Source: Balneolaceae bacterium (GTDB taxonomy: Bacteria; Bacteroidota; Rhodothermia; Balneolales; Balneolaceae). From it: a DNA stretch of 32,428 nucleotides. The stretch spans positions 1-32,428 of the forward strand of contig SKKO01000359.1 of NCBI GenBank assembly GCA_007123715.1, read 5' to 3'. The position numbers were made by a program, and so were the translations under genes. Shown piece after piece: positions 1 through 7,463 of this stretch. Every line of letters begins with the position of its first letter. Position 1 is the first letter of the stretch. Below the pieces are notes generated by a model. That model searched no databases. It was given only the letters and a program-made list of their open reading frames with translations, and had not been told where the DNA came from.

Positions 1-873
1 ACCGAAATCTTCTGCCAGGTTGATACCTTTTGTTTTCACTTCCACAAGGCTCTTGCTCCTCAAATCTTTGGTAATCCACCCAAAAAGAAGCCAAAACTCT
101 CGGTCAGCGAAGTCATGACCCTGATGATCTTATTCCATCACAGCGGGTATCGCACCATGAAGGGATTCTACAACCATTATGTAAAGGTACACATGCGGCA
201 CCTTTTCCCCAAGACTGTTTCCTATAATCGGTATGTAGAATTGATGGCTTCCGCCAACCTGCCCCTGGCACTATTTTTAAAAACCTGCTGTATGGGCTCA
301 TCCACAGGCATTTCCTTCATGGATTCGACACCGCTTCGGGTGTGCAAAAACAAACGCATTTCACGAAACAAAGTCTTTGATGGAGTGGGCGCACTGGGCA
401 AGTCCACCATTGGGTTTTTCTTTGGCTTTAAGTTGCATCTGGTCGTCAATGATAAAGGGGAACTGCTCAATTTTATGCTGACTGCCGCAAATGTGGATGA
501 CCGCCAGCCGCTGAAGGATCCGGCCTTTATCAAGGCCTTTACAGGCAAGCTATACGCCGATAAAGGATATGTCTCCGCAGAGCTGACCCATGCGTTGTTT
601 TGCGATGGCATTCATTTGGTAACGCAGATTCGGAACAATATGAAAAACTGCCTGATGGAGCTCAAAGATAAGATCCTGCTACGGAAACGATCCATTATTG
701 AGACCATTAATGATGAGCTAAAGAACATGTGCCAAATAGAACATTCACGCCATCGATCCCTGGCAAACTTCCTGTCGAACCTACTGGCCGGTCTGGCTGC
801 CTATTCATTCTTTCCTAAAAAACCAGCCATCAAGTACGATTCCGTTCATACAAATCAATTAAGCCTGATTTAG
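1..873 (+). CDS. IS982-family transposase, 5' end outside window
   Basis: DDE transposase that would cut and paste its own insertion sequence. The frame is open from base 1, and its first residues (TEIFCQVDTFC) look like the start region of IS982 transposases, so only about the first 10-15 residues should be missing. The first internal ATG is at 115 but homology-like sequence precedes it. Visible motifs are FMDSTPL and YADKGY, which carry the two catalytic aspartates, and the tail block RSIIETINDELKN with the glutamate. The family-typical segments FFFGFKLHLVVNDKGE and QIEHSRHRS are also present. The end is complete, stopping 14 bases before the inferred right end of the element. Family assignment is from motif memory, not a search. 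The element lies inside a parE gene (see 888-932). Confidence 0.9.
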   Translation, partial: TEIFCQVDTFCFHFHKALAPQIFGNPPKKKPKLSVSEVMTLMILFHHSGYRTMKGFYNHYVKVHMRHLFPKTVSYNRYVELMASANLPLALFLKTCCMGSSTGISFMDSTPLRVCKNKRISRNKVFDGVGALGKSTIGFFFGFKLHLVVNDKGELLNFMLTAANVDDRQPLKDPAFIKAFTGKLYADKGYVSAELTHALFCDGIHLVTQIRNNMKNCLMELKDKILLRKRSIIETINDELKNMCQIEHSRHRSLANFLSNLLAGLAAYSFFPKKPAIKYDSVHTNQLSLI

Positions 874-887
874 AATCGAACTCAGGT
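871..887. repeat. IS982 right-end terminal inverted repeat (inferred)
   Basis: The bases ATCGAACTCAGGT end at 887. Read inward from the right they give ACCTGAGTTCGAT, the ACC-type start expected of IS982-family ends. The boundary is supported independently: parE codons read cleanly on the minus strand down to 888 and stop making sense at 887. The left end and the target-site duplication lie outside the window. Confidence 0.65.
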
Positions 888-932
888 TATTAGATCTTCT
901 TTAGCCTGATTACTTAATTTATAGCTGGCCAT
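888..932 (-). pseudogene. parE: parE toxin, 5' fragment truncated by IS982
   Basis: On the minus strand an ATG at 932 opens a frame reading MASYKLSNQAKEDLI, a typical ParE/RelE-superfamily N-terminus. It overlaps the last 14 nt of parD, the usual antitoxin-toxin coupling. After exactly 15 codons, at 888, the frame enters the IS982 end and hits a stop at once. The remaining roughly 80 residues of a ParE toxin, including its catalytic or gyrase-binding part, are therefore missing here. They may persist on the far side of the insertion sequence, beyond the left edge. No functional toxin can be made from this fragment. The fragment is short, but its position, overlap and sequence agree. Confidence 0.75.
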
Positions 933-1170
933 CCCTACGTAACTGATTCTTTGACTCAGCTAAAATCTCATCACGTTTTTGATTGGTAAACCCGCTGGCT
1001 TCTGCTGCAATTAATTTTGCACGAATCCAGTTAATTTCTTCCTGCTGGTTCCGTTTTCTTCGAATAAGATCATTAATCAGTTCACTTTTGCTGGAATACT
1101 CCTCTTTATCCACCTGGGCTTTTAACCAGTCATCATTGGGTTTGGTAAGGGTTATGCTTTGTCGTGTCAT
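919..1170 (-). CDS. parD: ParD-like ribbon-helix-helix antitoxin
   Basis: An 83-residue antitoxin of a type II ParDE system. The N-terminal MTRQSITLTKPNDDWLKAQV forms the DNA-binding beta-strand and first helix of a ribbon-helix-helix. SSKSELINDLIRRK is the second helix, and the C-terminal part (RAKLIAAEASGF ... RDEILAESK) is the toxin-wrapping region usual for the CC2985/ParD branch. The start at 1170 is chosen because AGGAGG lies 4-9 bases upstream of it; a longer reading to 1221 would run through the palindromic operator. The gene is full length. Its partner parE overlaps the 3' end but is destroyed by an insertion sequence, so this antitoxin is an orphan and probably now acts only as an autorepressor. 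Confidence 0.85.
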   Translation of the reverse strand: MTRQSITLTKPNDDWLKAQVDKEEYSSKSELINDLIRRKRNQQEEINWIRAKLIAAEASGFTNQKRDEILAESKNQLRRDGQL

Positions 1171-1180
1171 GTATCCTCCT

Positions 1181-1208
1181 AATATTGGTGTAAATTTACA
1201 CCAATATT
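1181..1208. promoter_or_regulatory. Perfect 28-bp palindrome, ParD operator
   Basis: Both strands read the same across 28 bases, with arms AATATTGGTGTAAA and its exact complement, centred at 1194/1195. It lies 10 bases upstream of the parD start and just before its ribosome binding site. Ribbon-helix-helix antitoxins repress their own operon through such palindromes. A TTGCAC box upstream on the minus strand, 17 bases before the TAAATT in the palindrome centre, could form the promoter, so that repressor binding would cover the -10 region. The operator role is inferred from position and family. Confidence 0.75.
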
Positions 1209-1236
1209 GTATCACGTGCAATGATGGTGGTTGTAA

Positions 1237-1443
1237 TCATTTAGGACTGTAACTCGCAGTCATGAAACTGAACGACCAGACGTTGGCAACGGTGATGAAA
1301 AAGAAGAGAATCCATCCAAAGATGACACCGGGGGGGATTATTCGATTACGATGTTTTAGGCCCGGGTCACAGATTAAATTGGAATTATGAATGAAGTCGT
1401 TTTTTCGTAATAAAAAAAAGGCATACATTTTCATGTACGCCAC
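1237..1443 (-). other. Gap 1209-1411: doubtful small membrane ORF only
   Basis: No convincing gene lies between the parD operator and the terminator at 1412. One minus-strand frame of 68 residues has a single hydrophobic stretch (VIFGWILFFFITVANVW), but it starts inside the terminator hairpin, has no ribosome binding site and no recognisable family. It is more likely a relic or chance frame than an expressed gene. Confidence 0.15.
1412..1441 (-). terminator. Rho-independent terminator, minus strand
   Basis: A 9-bp stem (1420-1428 with 1433-1441, one G-U pair) and a 4-base loop are followed on the minus strand by eight T residues (1419-1412). It is oriented to end transcripts from the 1546-1989 gene and from the AbiE/protease region upstream of it. 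Confidence 0.7.
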
Positions 1444-1473
1444 TTACTTTTGCTTAAAAGAACTTTAACTCAG

Positions 1474-1542
1474 TTATTTCTCTTCAGCTTCAAGAGCAAA
1501 TTCTACACTTGCTCGCTCTTCATTAATTTCAACTTCCTCCGC
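1474..1542 (-). pseudogene. Short acidic coding-like tail after a double stop
   Basis: Directly after the tandem TAA TAA that ends the 1546-1989 gene, the same minus-strand frame stays open for 22 codons and reads AEEVEINEERASVEFALEAE plus EK before a TAA at 1474. The composition is that of a protein C-terminus, not of random spacer. It may be the leftover tail of a deleted gene. There is no start codon of its own with a ribosome site. Confidence 0.25.
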
Positions 1543-1545
1543 TTA

Positions 1546-1989
1546 TTAATCATGCATTGACTGCAGATGCACCGTATCCGGCCCGGCGATTTTGAAAACA
1601 CGATCGTCTTCTCTCCCCACGACGAAGTCCTGCCGGAAAAAGAGCGAATCAAGTTTTCCTTCCACAACAAGATCGATCCTGTTATTCATCCGGTCTGTCA
1701 GGCCGTCATGAAAAATAAAATATATACCACAACATCCGGGTTTTCCATTTAAGCATAAACCGGTTGGCGGTTTACATAAGTCAATTTCTTCCAAATTATT
1801 TTTTTTAAAAACACGGATTTGAACAGAATCGGCCGGCTCATTATCCGGCATCAAAATGGTTACCGGTACAATAGGATTCGGTTTATCGAGTACAGGAACT
1901 TCTGCCTGATCACAATGGGTAAATATTCCCAAAGCTAAGATCAACACTCCTATGTAAAAACACCGCGTAAGATTATTTATTTTATTCAT
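1546..1989 (-). CDS. Small exported protein, possible lipoprotein, function unknown
   Basis: A 147-residue protein with an N-terminal export signal: basic MNKINNLTR followed by a hydrophobic core FYIGVLILALGIF. A cysteine at residue 26 follows Thr-His, which is a poor lipobox, so lipid attachment is uncertain. The mature part starts with a proline-rich linker and then has alternating strand-like segments (PVTILMPDN, SVQIRVFKK, RIDLVVEGKLD, DRVFKIAG) that suggest a small beta-sandwich. Four clustered cysteines (CKPPTGLC, CC) could form disulfides. It starts 17 nt after the end of the protease reading frame on the same strand, with AGGAT upstream, so it was probably co-transcribed with the protease. 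No family recognised. Confidence 0.6.
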   Translation of the reverse strand: MNKINNLTRCFYIGVLILALGIFTHCDQAEVPVLDKPNPIVPVTILMPDNEPADSVQIRVFKKNNLEEIDLCKPPTGLCLNGKPGCCGIYFIFHDGLTDRMNNRIDLVVEGKLDSLFFRQDFVVGREDDRVFKIAGPDTVHLQSMHD

Positions 1990-2006
1990 CTTATCATCCT
2001 GATCCT

Positions 2007-4028
2007 TTAGTACGTTGTCTTGGGTTCTCCGTTTTGCAACAAATCAGCACGAATACCGGGAATACGGCTGAGATAAGATCTTGTTTGAAGTGGAGCTGTA
2101 GATCTGCCCCAAAGCAAACCTACCAGCAGTGCCGGCGACTCATAATCAGGCGAATCAACCCAAAATACAGGAGACCCACTGTCACCACTTCTGGCATAAG
2201 CATTACTTCGGATTTGGCATGCCAGTGTCCAGCCCGACAGGCCTGAAATATTACTTATATTTGTACAGTTACTCCTTATTGTACCTATAGTTCATCCTGT
2301 TCGTTGTCCTATTTTGTGTATTTGCAGGCCTTGAAATAATGGAGCGTAATCCTCGAATTCTCCCAAAATTTCTGCCCGGGCATAATCGTTTTGATAAGGT
2401 ATAAGGTCAATAGAGCCGTGATCTCCCCAAACCATTCCGGGATATTCTGTCCACAATATTTCATTAAATGCCAACTGCTGCCCTCCACTGTGATCGATTA
2501 TCGCAGTATCACTGAACCGTACACTGCCACCTCCCTCATAATCCCGGTATTCTATTCCAATGAAATGCGTGGACAGCGGAACCGATTGTTGATAGAAAGG
2601 AGTATTTCCTGTATGGCTGAAATCGTATGTACAGTGAGAATTGGTAATCCACTTATTAACACCATTTAATTTTATGTTAAAACCGAAAGTGCAATTTCGC
2701 ACATAATTTGATTCAGGGATTGGCCTTCTTATCAGCAAACCCCCTCTAAGTGGCCGGACTCTGTCTTCGAGTGTATGATTGCTTCTGAAAAGCATATTAT
2801 GAGTCATTGGATTGGATGCCACTTCAACTGGTTCGCTTTCATAAATGATAACGCCATTTTCAGAAATGGAGTATGTTCTCAATAGATTCTGGTAGTCTAT
2901 TCTGTTGGCAGTTTTTAAAATAGCTATGGAGAATGCATTTTCTTCCACATTGATGTAAGACTCCACAATATCATCACGCTCATGAATTACCGGGGTCAGC
3001 ACATCACGGATATATTGCAATTCATGGAATGTGTACCCGGTCTCTTTGATTCTGAATGACTCCACGTTTATACCGATATTTACTGAGTCAAATTTTTTCA
3101 GTATTTGGGAAGTTATTTCAGATAAAATGGATTCTCTTTGAGCTGCAAAACTCTCTTGTTCAACCAATGATACAACCATTTCTTCACGTTCCGGTTCGAA
3201 CCAAATACCTGCAAAACCGTCATATATTTCACTCAGTTTGTTTTTCATGCGTTCCGCTTTTTGTACAACCGGCAACTCACTGAAAGGCTTATTTTCATAA
3301 AATGTTGCTGTAAAAACGGTTGGTAGCACCGATGGTATGGCCGTCTTTCTCCGTTGAAATGTCTGTTCTATCGCTTTCTGAAGAAGCGCTCCTTCAAACG
3401 GAAGGTTCTGACACAAAAAATAGATATCGTAGAAATCCTTCATTCGGCTGTTAAGCATGTCCAGATCAATCATCGCCTGGTACTTTTCTGCAATGGCACT
3501 GACTAACGTATATGCTTGAATTTTGGGTTTTTCTCCATCCAGAATGGATGGAAACTCAATCCACAAAGGTTCCGGTGTAACAATATCCCCAAACCCTATA
3601 TCTATCTGGATTAATATCCGGGCGCTTCCCAGGCTCCCCTTAATTTTATATCGATACCTATCATACGCCTGGTTCTTCCGGATCTCATCTTCCTCTATCT
3701 CACCCGGGGCAAACTCCAATCCATCTTCTGGTACGCTCACAGTACAGCATTCTGCAATCATCCTTTTGATTTCGCTAATGGTTCTTTTCCCCGGACCGAG
3801 TAGATCAATGTCCCGGGTCGATCGTATCTCTGAAATACCTGTTGTACGCAGTAAAAGTGCGCCCTTCAGAACAAACTGATCTACATATTCAGATTGGCTT
3901 ATTCTGAATAGAAACCGCTCCATGGCATAATAGCCCAGCAGTTCATTGAATGGCCGCCCGGAACTCTTTGCCAGGTTTAACAGCAATTGATGAACAGATG
4001 CAGCTTTCTGTTGCCTAATTTTACTCAT
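2007..4028 (-). pseudogene. AbiEii toxin / S1-type protease chimera with in-frame TGA
   Basis: One frame of 673 codons broken by a TGA at 2292-2294. Residues 1 to about 245 are an AbiEii/DUF1814 nucleotidyltransferase toxin: FVLKGALLL (52-60), STRDIDLLG with metal-binding aspartates 73 and 75, DIGFGD (143-148), EKYQAM (181-186), SRMKDFYD (194-201). The usual last ~45-50 residues are absent. From about 250 the sequence becomes a secreted trypsin-fold protease without its signal peptide: pro-region-like FAGIWFEPE (272-280), WITNSHCT with catalytic His465, RFSDTAI with Asp507. The first stop follows HKIGQRTG, where the chymotrypsin-like pattern expects Trp. Reading on in frame gives 94 further codons including ARSGDSGSPVFW (Ser617, codon 2178-2180) and a TAA at 2007. 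The 578-residue product therefore lacks the catalytic serine. Its ATG overlaps the AbiEi stop as ATGAGTAA, the usual AbiE coupling. Confidence 0.8.
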
Positions 4029-4641
4029 ACGCCAGGGCCTCCATATAGGGTTTGATCACGGACTCTACCCTGCAAATATGGGCATATCGTATAATATCTT
4101 TATAGGTGGCCCTCCCTTGGGTAACGCCTTCCCGCAAAGCTTCAATGGCAATCTCTTTGCCGATTTGATTGCGAAATTTAAAGCAGTCCGCAATGGTCTT
4201 CGCGGGGTTGTATACCTGAATGGCCAGCCCGTCTACTGAATGCTTCTCAACCCCCTCTGTGAGGCTTTCATCTGAAAACCGGTAGACCTGAAGAGGAGGA
4301 TGATCAATTTTTGGGTCCCGCTGTGTTCGGGCAATGGCGATATGAACCCTGTGAGGAATCTCTTTTGTCATGTCGTGAAAATCAAGAGCCGAAAGCAGGC
4401 AAATCGTAGCCGAGGGTATCTTAGCTGCAACAATTACCAGATCCGGGTTGGATAGGGGTTTATCATCATTAAGTTTGTACAGTCCTCTTTCAAGCCGGAT
4501 GATCAACCCTTCATCCCGAAGTTTGTACAGAGTCCGGGGATGAATACCAGCCGAAAGGAGCTCAGAAGTACGCAGAACACCCCCCCTATTTTTAAACAGT
4601 TTGAACGCCTCATGGATTTTTTGATCATTGAGAATTGTCAT
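4021..4641 (-). CDS. abiEi: AbiEi-type antitoxin, transcriptional regulator
   Basis: Antitoxin and autorepressor of an AbiE (type IV) toxin-antitoxin system, about 206 residues. The N-terminal winged-helix part is clear: GGVLRTSELLSAGIHPRTLY, then GLIIRLERGLYKL. The C-terminal antitoxin domain follows, with the typical VYNPAKTIADCFKFRNQIG and IAIEALREGV. The ATG at 4641 is preferred because an upstream ATG at 4659 lies inside the inverted-repeat operator; neither has a strong ribosome site. The stop overlaps the start of abiEii by eight bases. The partner toxin is damaged by fusion and a nonsense codon, so this antitoxin has probably outlived its toxin. AbiEi proteins neutralise the toxin without stable binding and repress their own operon. 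Confidence 0.85.
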   Translation of the reverse strand: MTILNDQKIHEAFKLFKNRGGVLRTSELLSAGIHPRTLYKLRDEGLIIRLERGLYKLNDDKPLSNPDLVIVAAKIPSATICLLSALDFHDMTKEIPHRVHIAIARTQRDPKIDHPPLQVYRFSDESLTEGVEKHSVDGLAIQVYNPAKTIADCFKFRNQIGKEIAIEALREGVTQGRATYKDIIRYAHICRVESVIKPYMEALAYE

Positions 4642-4688
4642 GGATAATAAAGCATACATTTATCATTAAGTATATGCGTTATTATCCA
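4641..4688. promoter_or_regulatory. Inverted-repeat operator of the abiE operon
   Basis: Two 16-base arms in inverted orientation, TGGATAATAAAGCATA at 4641-4656 and its complement with one mismatch at 4673-4688, lie across the start of abiEi. The arms are separated by 16 bases, placing their centres 32 bp (about three helical turns) apart, so two repressor units could bind on one face. AbiEi of the streptococcal AbiE system is known to repress through paired inverted repeats at its own promoter; the same role is inferred here. Confidence 0.65.
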
Positions 4689-5182
4689 GATTGGCAACTC
4701 ATCTTCACGGTGTATTTTTTTATAAAAGAAGTGAGTCTTCATGGTTCAATAATCCATAAGATTATCATACCATCGCCCCGGAGCGTTTGTGTTACTAATT
4801 AAATTATAACTTTTATGTAACCACCCACATCCCCTCCCCTGTTGCGATATGGCAGATAATTGCGGTTATTGTTATAATTATTCTCACACAATTAAATAGT
4901 AACAATATGGCAGCCAATGAAGGTAAAATATAACCGGGTATCAACCACCGGCCTTTGCTTCATCTTCTATAGGATAAGCAAGACACACCATTTCAGCCCG
5001 GGCTAGTGTTTCAAATTACCGGAGCCATAGATCTAAAAGAAAAAACTATCAAAACTATTGCTTTGCAATTCAACGTTTCAGACCCACAGTGATGAGCCTG
5101 AAACTTATTCTATCTGGCCTAACTTTTTCCAGGCGATGCGAGCCGGTTAAAACAGATCGCACATTTATATGGCAGTCTTATC
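4689..5182. other. Gap without gene; hairpin at 5075-5104
   Basis: No coding frame of substance was seen. A 7-bp stem (GTTTCAG at 5075-5081 pairing with CTGAAAC at 5098-5104, 16-base loop) lies about 80-110 bases past the hflC stop and might help end that transcript, but there is no T-run. The short motif ATATGGCAG occurs three times (near 4847, 4906 and 5168) and looks coincidental. The promoter of the abiE operon must lie at the left edge of this gap. Confidence 0.4.
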
Positions 5183-6121
5183 CTAATCCAGTGATTTTAG
5201 ATATTTGAAAAATTCACTGTCTGTTGAAAGGAAGATGGATGTGTTTTCATCAAACGACACTTCGTATGCTTCCATCGCTTTGATAAAATCATAAAATTCC
5301 CTTGTGCTGGCATTTCTGTTATAAGCTTCGTTATAAATGGATGCTGCCATGGCATCACCACGGCCGCGTATTTCTCTGGCTTCACGGAAAGCAGCCGATT
5401 GTATTTCGAGTAATTCTCTCTCCTTTTCACCCTCTATGCGAGAAGCTGCGCCCTGTCCTTCCGACCTAAACAGATCCGCAATTTTATTGCGTTCACTGAT
5501 CATTCTGTCATAAACCGTAATTCGGACTTCCTCCACATAGTTAATTCGTTTAAACCGAAAGTCAAGGATGGCAATGCCGAGATCTTCTGCTCTTTCATTT
5601 GCCAATTGGAGCACAATTTCCTGGATTGCGATTCGCCCTACGTGTATTGTTTCAAGGGAATCCTCAATCACTTCGAAAATTTCTGCACCAAGATCCGGTT
5701 CTCTGTTTGAGGTTCTGACAAGTTCAACCAGATCGTGTGAAGCAACAGCGTTTCGTGTTTCACCGTCCAGAATATCATCAATTCTGGATTGAGCTCCTCT
5801 TTCATCCCGAAGCCTTATAAAAAACTGAAGAGGATCTGTAATATGCCATCTCGCATAGGAGTCTACAAAAATAAATTTTTTGTCCCTGGTTGGAACCTGG
5901 TTTTGATCTCCATCCCATTCAAGAAACCTTTTATCGAAACGATTTACTTTTTGAATGAATGGTAACTTTACTTTTAAGCCTGGGTTGGATACTGTTGAAC
6001 CCACCGGTGCACCAAACTGAGTAAGGATTACCTGCTCAGTTTCATCTACCGAATAAAAACTGTTGCTGGCTATGATGATTGCAAATACTGCAATTATGAT
6101 AATTATGCTATTCTTTTTCAT
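5183..6121 (-). CDS. hflC: HflC, SPFH-family modulator of FtsH protease
   Basis: 312-residue membrane-anchored prohibitin-like protein that, with HflK, forms a periplasm-facing cage around the FtsH protease and restrains degradation of membrane proteins. One N-terminal membrane helix (about residues 5-22) is followed by VDETEQVILTQFGAPV, the typical opening of the SPFH domain. Later markers are LPFIQKVNRFDKRFLEW and DSYARWHITDPLQFF, with LGIAILDFRFKRINYV towards the domain end. A charged helical region (RIEGEKERELLEIQSAAFREAREIRG) and the conserved FYDFIKAMEAYE follow. The length is usual for HflC. It starts 10 nt downstream of hflK on the same strand with a GAGG-type ribosome site, so the two form an operon in the standard K-C order. 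FtsH is not in the window. Confidence 0.95.
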   Translation of the reverse strand: MKKNSIIIIIAVFAIIIASNSFYSVDETEQVILTQFGAPVGSTVSNPGLKVKLPFIQKVNRFDKRFLEWDGDQNQVPTRDKKFIFVDSYARWHITDPLQFFIRLRDERGAQSRIDDILDGETRNAVASHDLVELVRTSNREPDLGAEIFEVIEDSLETIHVGRIAIQEIVLQLANERAEDLGIAILDFRFKRINYVEEVRITVYDRMISERNKIADLFRSEGQGAASRIEGEKERELLEIQSAAFREAREIRGRGDAMAASIYNEAYNRNASTREFYDFIKAMEAYEVSFDENTSIFLSTDSEFFKYLKSLD

Positions 6122-6131
6122 TCTTACATCC

Positions 6132-7148
6132 TCAGTTATTTTGCGGATTGGGGTTAACCGTATTTACGCTATTCATCTGCATTTGCAGCAGCGGTAATAC
6201 ATTTGCACCATCCTGGTCAGTAATGACTTTGTTACCGATTTTCGGCAGCAGGGTTTGCATCGTTTCATAATATAATCTCCGCTTCGTTATTTCTTGTGCC
6301 ATTACATATTCTCTGTGCAGAGCAATAAATGCGGCAACTTCACCTTCGGCTGTATTTGTTCTGTTTATTGCATAACCTTCGGCCTGCTGTATGGTTTGCT
6401 GTGCTTCGCCACGAGCCCGGGGTATCACACGGTTATATTCCGACCTTGCCTGGTTAATAAGTGTTTCTCTCTGTTGCTGAGCTTCATTAACCGCATTAAA
6501 GGAAGGTTTTACAAGCTCTGGCGGATTGATATCCTGGAGTACCACCTGCTCAATTCGCACACCGGTTTCATATTCTATATTCAACTGCTGCAATATTTCC
6601 TGGACCCTTGCAGCTACAGACGCACGGCCTATCGTAAGAACTTCGTTAACCGTTCTGTTGCCAACAACCTGGCGCATAGCTGCCTCAGACATATCCCTGA
6701 GGGTCTTATCAGGGTTCCTCACTTTAAACAAATAATTGTAAGGATCTGTAATTCGATACTGAACAACCCACTCTACGTCAGCAAGGTTCAAATCGCCGGT
6801 TAACATGAGCGATTCATCAACAAATCCTGCCTTAGTGTATCTTGTTTGTACCCCCGTTTCTAAGGTTCTGTAACCGAACTCCTGTTTCAGTTGTCTTTCG
6901 ACAGGCACGATTTTGACTGATTCTGTGAAAGGAATTTTAAAATTAAGACCGGATTCAGCCGTTCTTACATATTCACCGAATCTCTGTACTACCCCGACCT
7001 CCTCGGGTTCTACAGTATATATAGAGGAAAAAAGAAGTATTACCCCAATGATACCTATAGCGATCACTCTAAAATTTTCCAATAATTTTTTTACTTGCGG
7101 AGGGACACTGATGTCACTGCCGTCAAAAGGGTTCTTTATTTCAGACAT
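6132..7148 (-). CDS. hflK: HflK, SPFH-family modulator of FtsH protease
   Basis: 338-residue partner of HflC. A short cytoplasmic N-terminus (MSEIKNPFDG...) precedes one membrane helix (about 29-48, VIAIGIIGVILLFSSIYTV). The SPFH domain opens with VEPEEVGVVQRFGEYVRT and contains GLNFKIPFTESVKIVPVE, TGDLNLADVEWVVQYRI and DPYNYLFKVRNPDKTLRDMS, all strongly HflK-like. The repeat-like helical region EAQQQRETLINQARSEYNRV and a Gln/Asn-rich tail complete it. It is shorter than the enterobacterial protein, mainly because the glycine-rich N-terminal extension is missing, which is common outside the gamma-proteobacteria. It is the first gene of the hflKC pair; the 7149-7463 gap upstream must hold its promoter. 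Confidence 0.95.
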   Translation of the reverse strand: MSEIKNPFDGSDISVPPQVKKLLENFRVIAIGIIGVILLFSSIYTVEPEEVGVVQRFGEYVRTAESGLNFKIPFTESVKIVPVERQLKQEFGYRTLETGVQTRYTKAGFVDESLMLTGDLNLADVEWVVQYRITDPYNYLFKVRNPDKTLRDMSEAAMRQVVGNRTVNEVLTIGRASVAARVQEILQQLNIEYETGVRIEQVVLQDINPPELVKPSFNAVNEAQQQRETLINQARSEYNRVIPRARGEAQQTIQQAEGYAINRTNTAEGEVAAFIALHREYVMAQEITKRRLYYETMQTLLPKIGNKVITDQDGANVLPLLQMQMNSVNTVNPNPQNN

Positions 7149-7367
7149 ATATTATTAATTGTTTTAGCTAAAATGGACAACAAAACATACGAATAGATTA
7201 ACTGATTTGGTACGTCTCATTATAACAATTCCCGTATGAGGTAATTAGCAAACTTTGAATTCAAATCAGGGATTTAAGGGGATAAAAGTTGAGTTAATCC
7301 ATATTAGAACTTAGCCCGGATTGCTATATCAAAAATGGGGCAAGTCCAATACTACATGAATTGATAT

Positions 7368-7386
7368 TTATGTTAGTTTAACATAA
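7368..7386. promoter_or_regulatory. Short perfect inverted repeat in hflK upstream gap
   Basis: TTATGTTA and TAACATAA are perfect 8-base arms separated by GTT. The repeat lies about 220 bases upstream of hflK and 80 bases before the alkaline phosphatase relic. It could be an operator half-site pair or a leftover of the dead gene's control region. The rest of 7149-7463 shows nothing recognisable. Confidence 0.3.
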
Positions 7387-7463
7387 GTGCATGGTAAATT
7401 TCTTCTTTCGTTGAAAAGAGAAACACTCATTAAAGTTTAAAAATCACGAATTATTAATCTTGA

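Noticed and set aside
862-912. AGCCTGATT occurring on both sides of the IS right end as a target duplication
   Set aside because: One copy lies inside the insertion sequence upstream of its terminal repeat and the other 16 bases outside it, so they cannot be a duplicated target.
1171-1221. Longer parD start at 1221
   Set aside because: It would run through the perfect palindrome and has no ribosome site, while the ATG at 1170 has AGGAGG in place.
2292-2294. UGA read as tryptophan (alternative genetic code)
   Set aside because: Several intact genes here end naturally at TGA (for example 16523, 10336, 26020, 28560) with sensible C-termini, and other relics carry TAA or TAG, so a code change does not fit.
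4847-5176. Three copies of ATATGGCAG near the hflC end
   Set aside because: Nine bases, irregular spacing and no flanking similarity; treated as chance.
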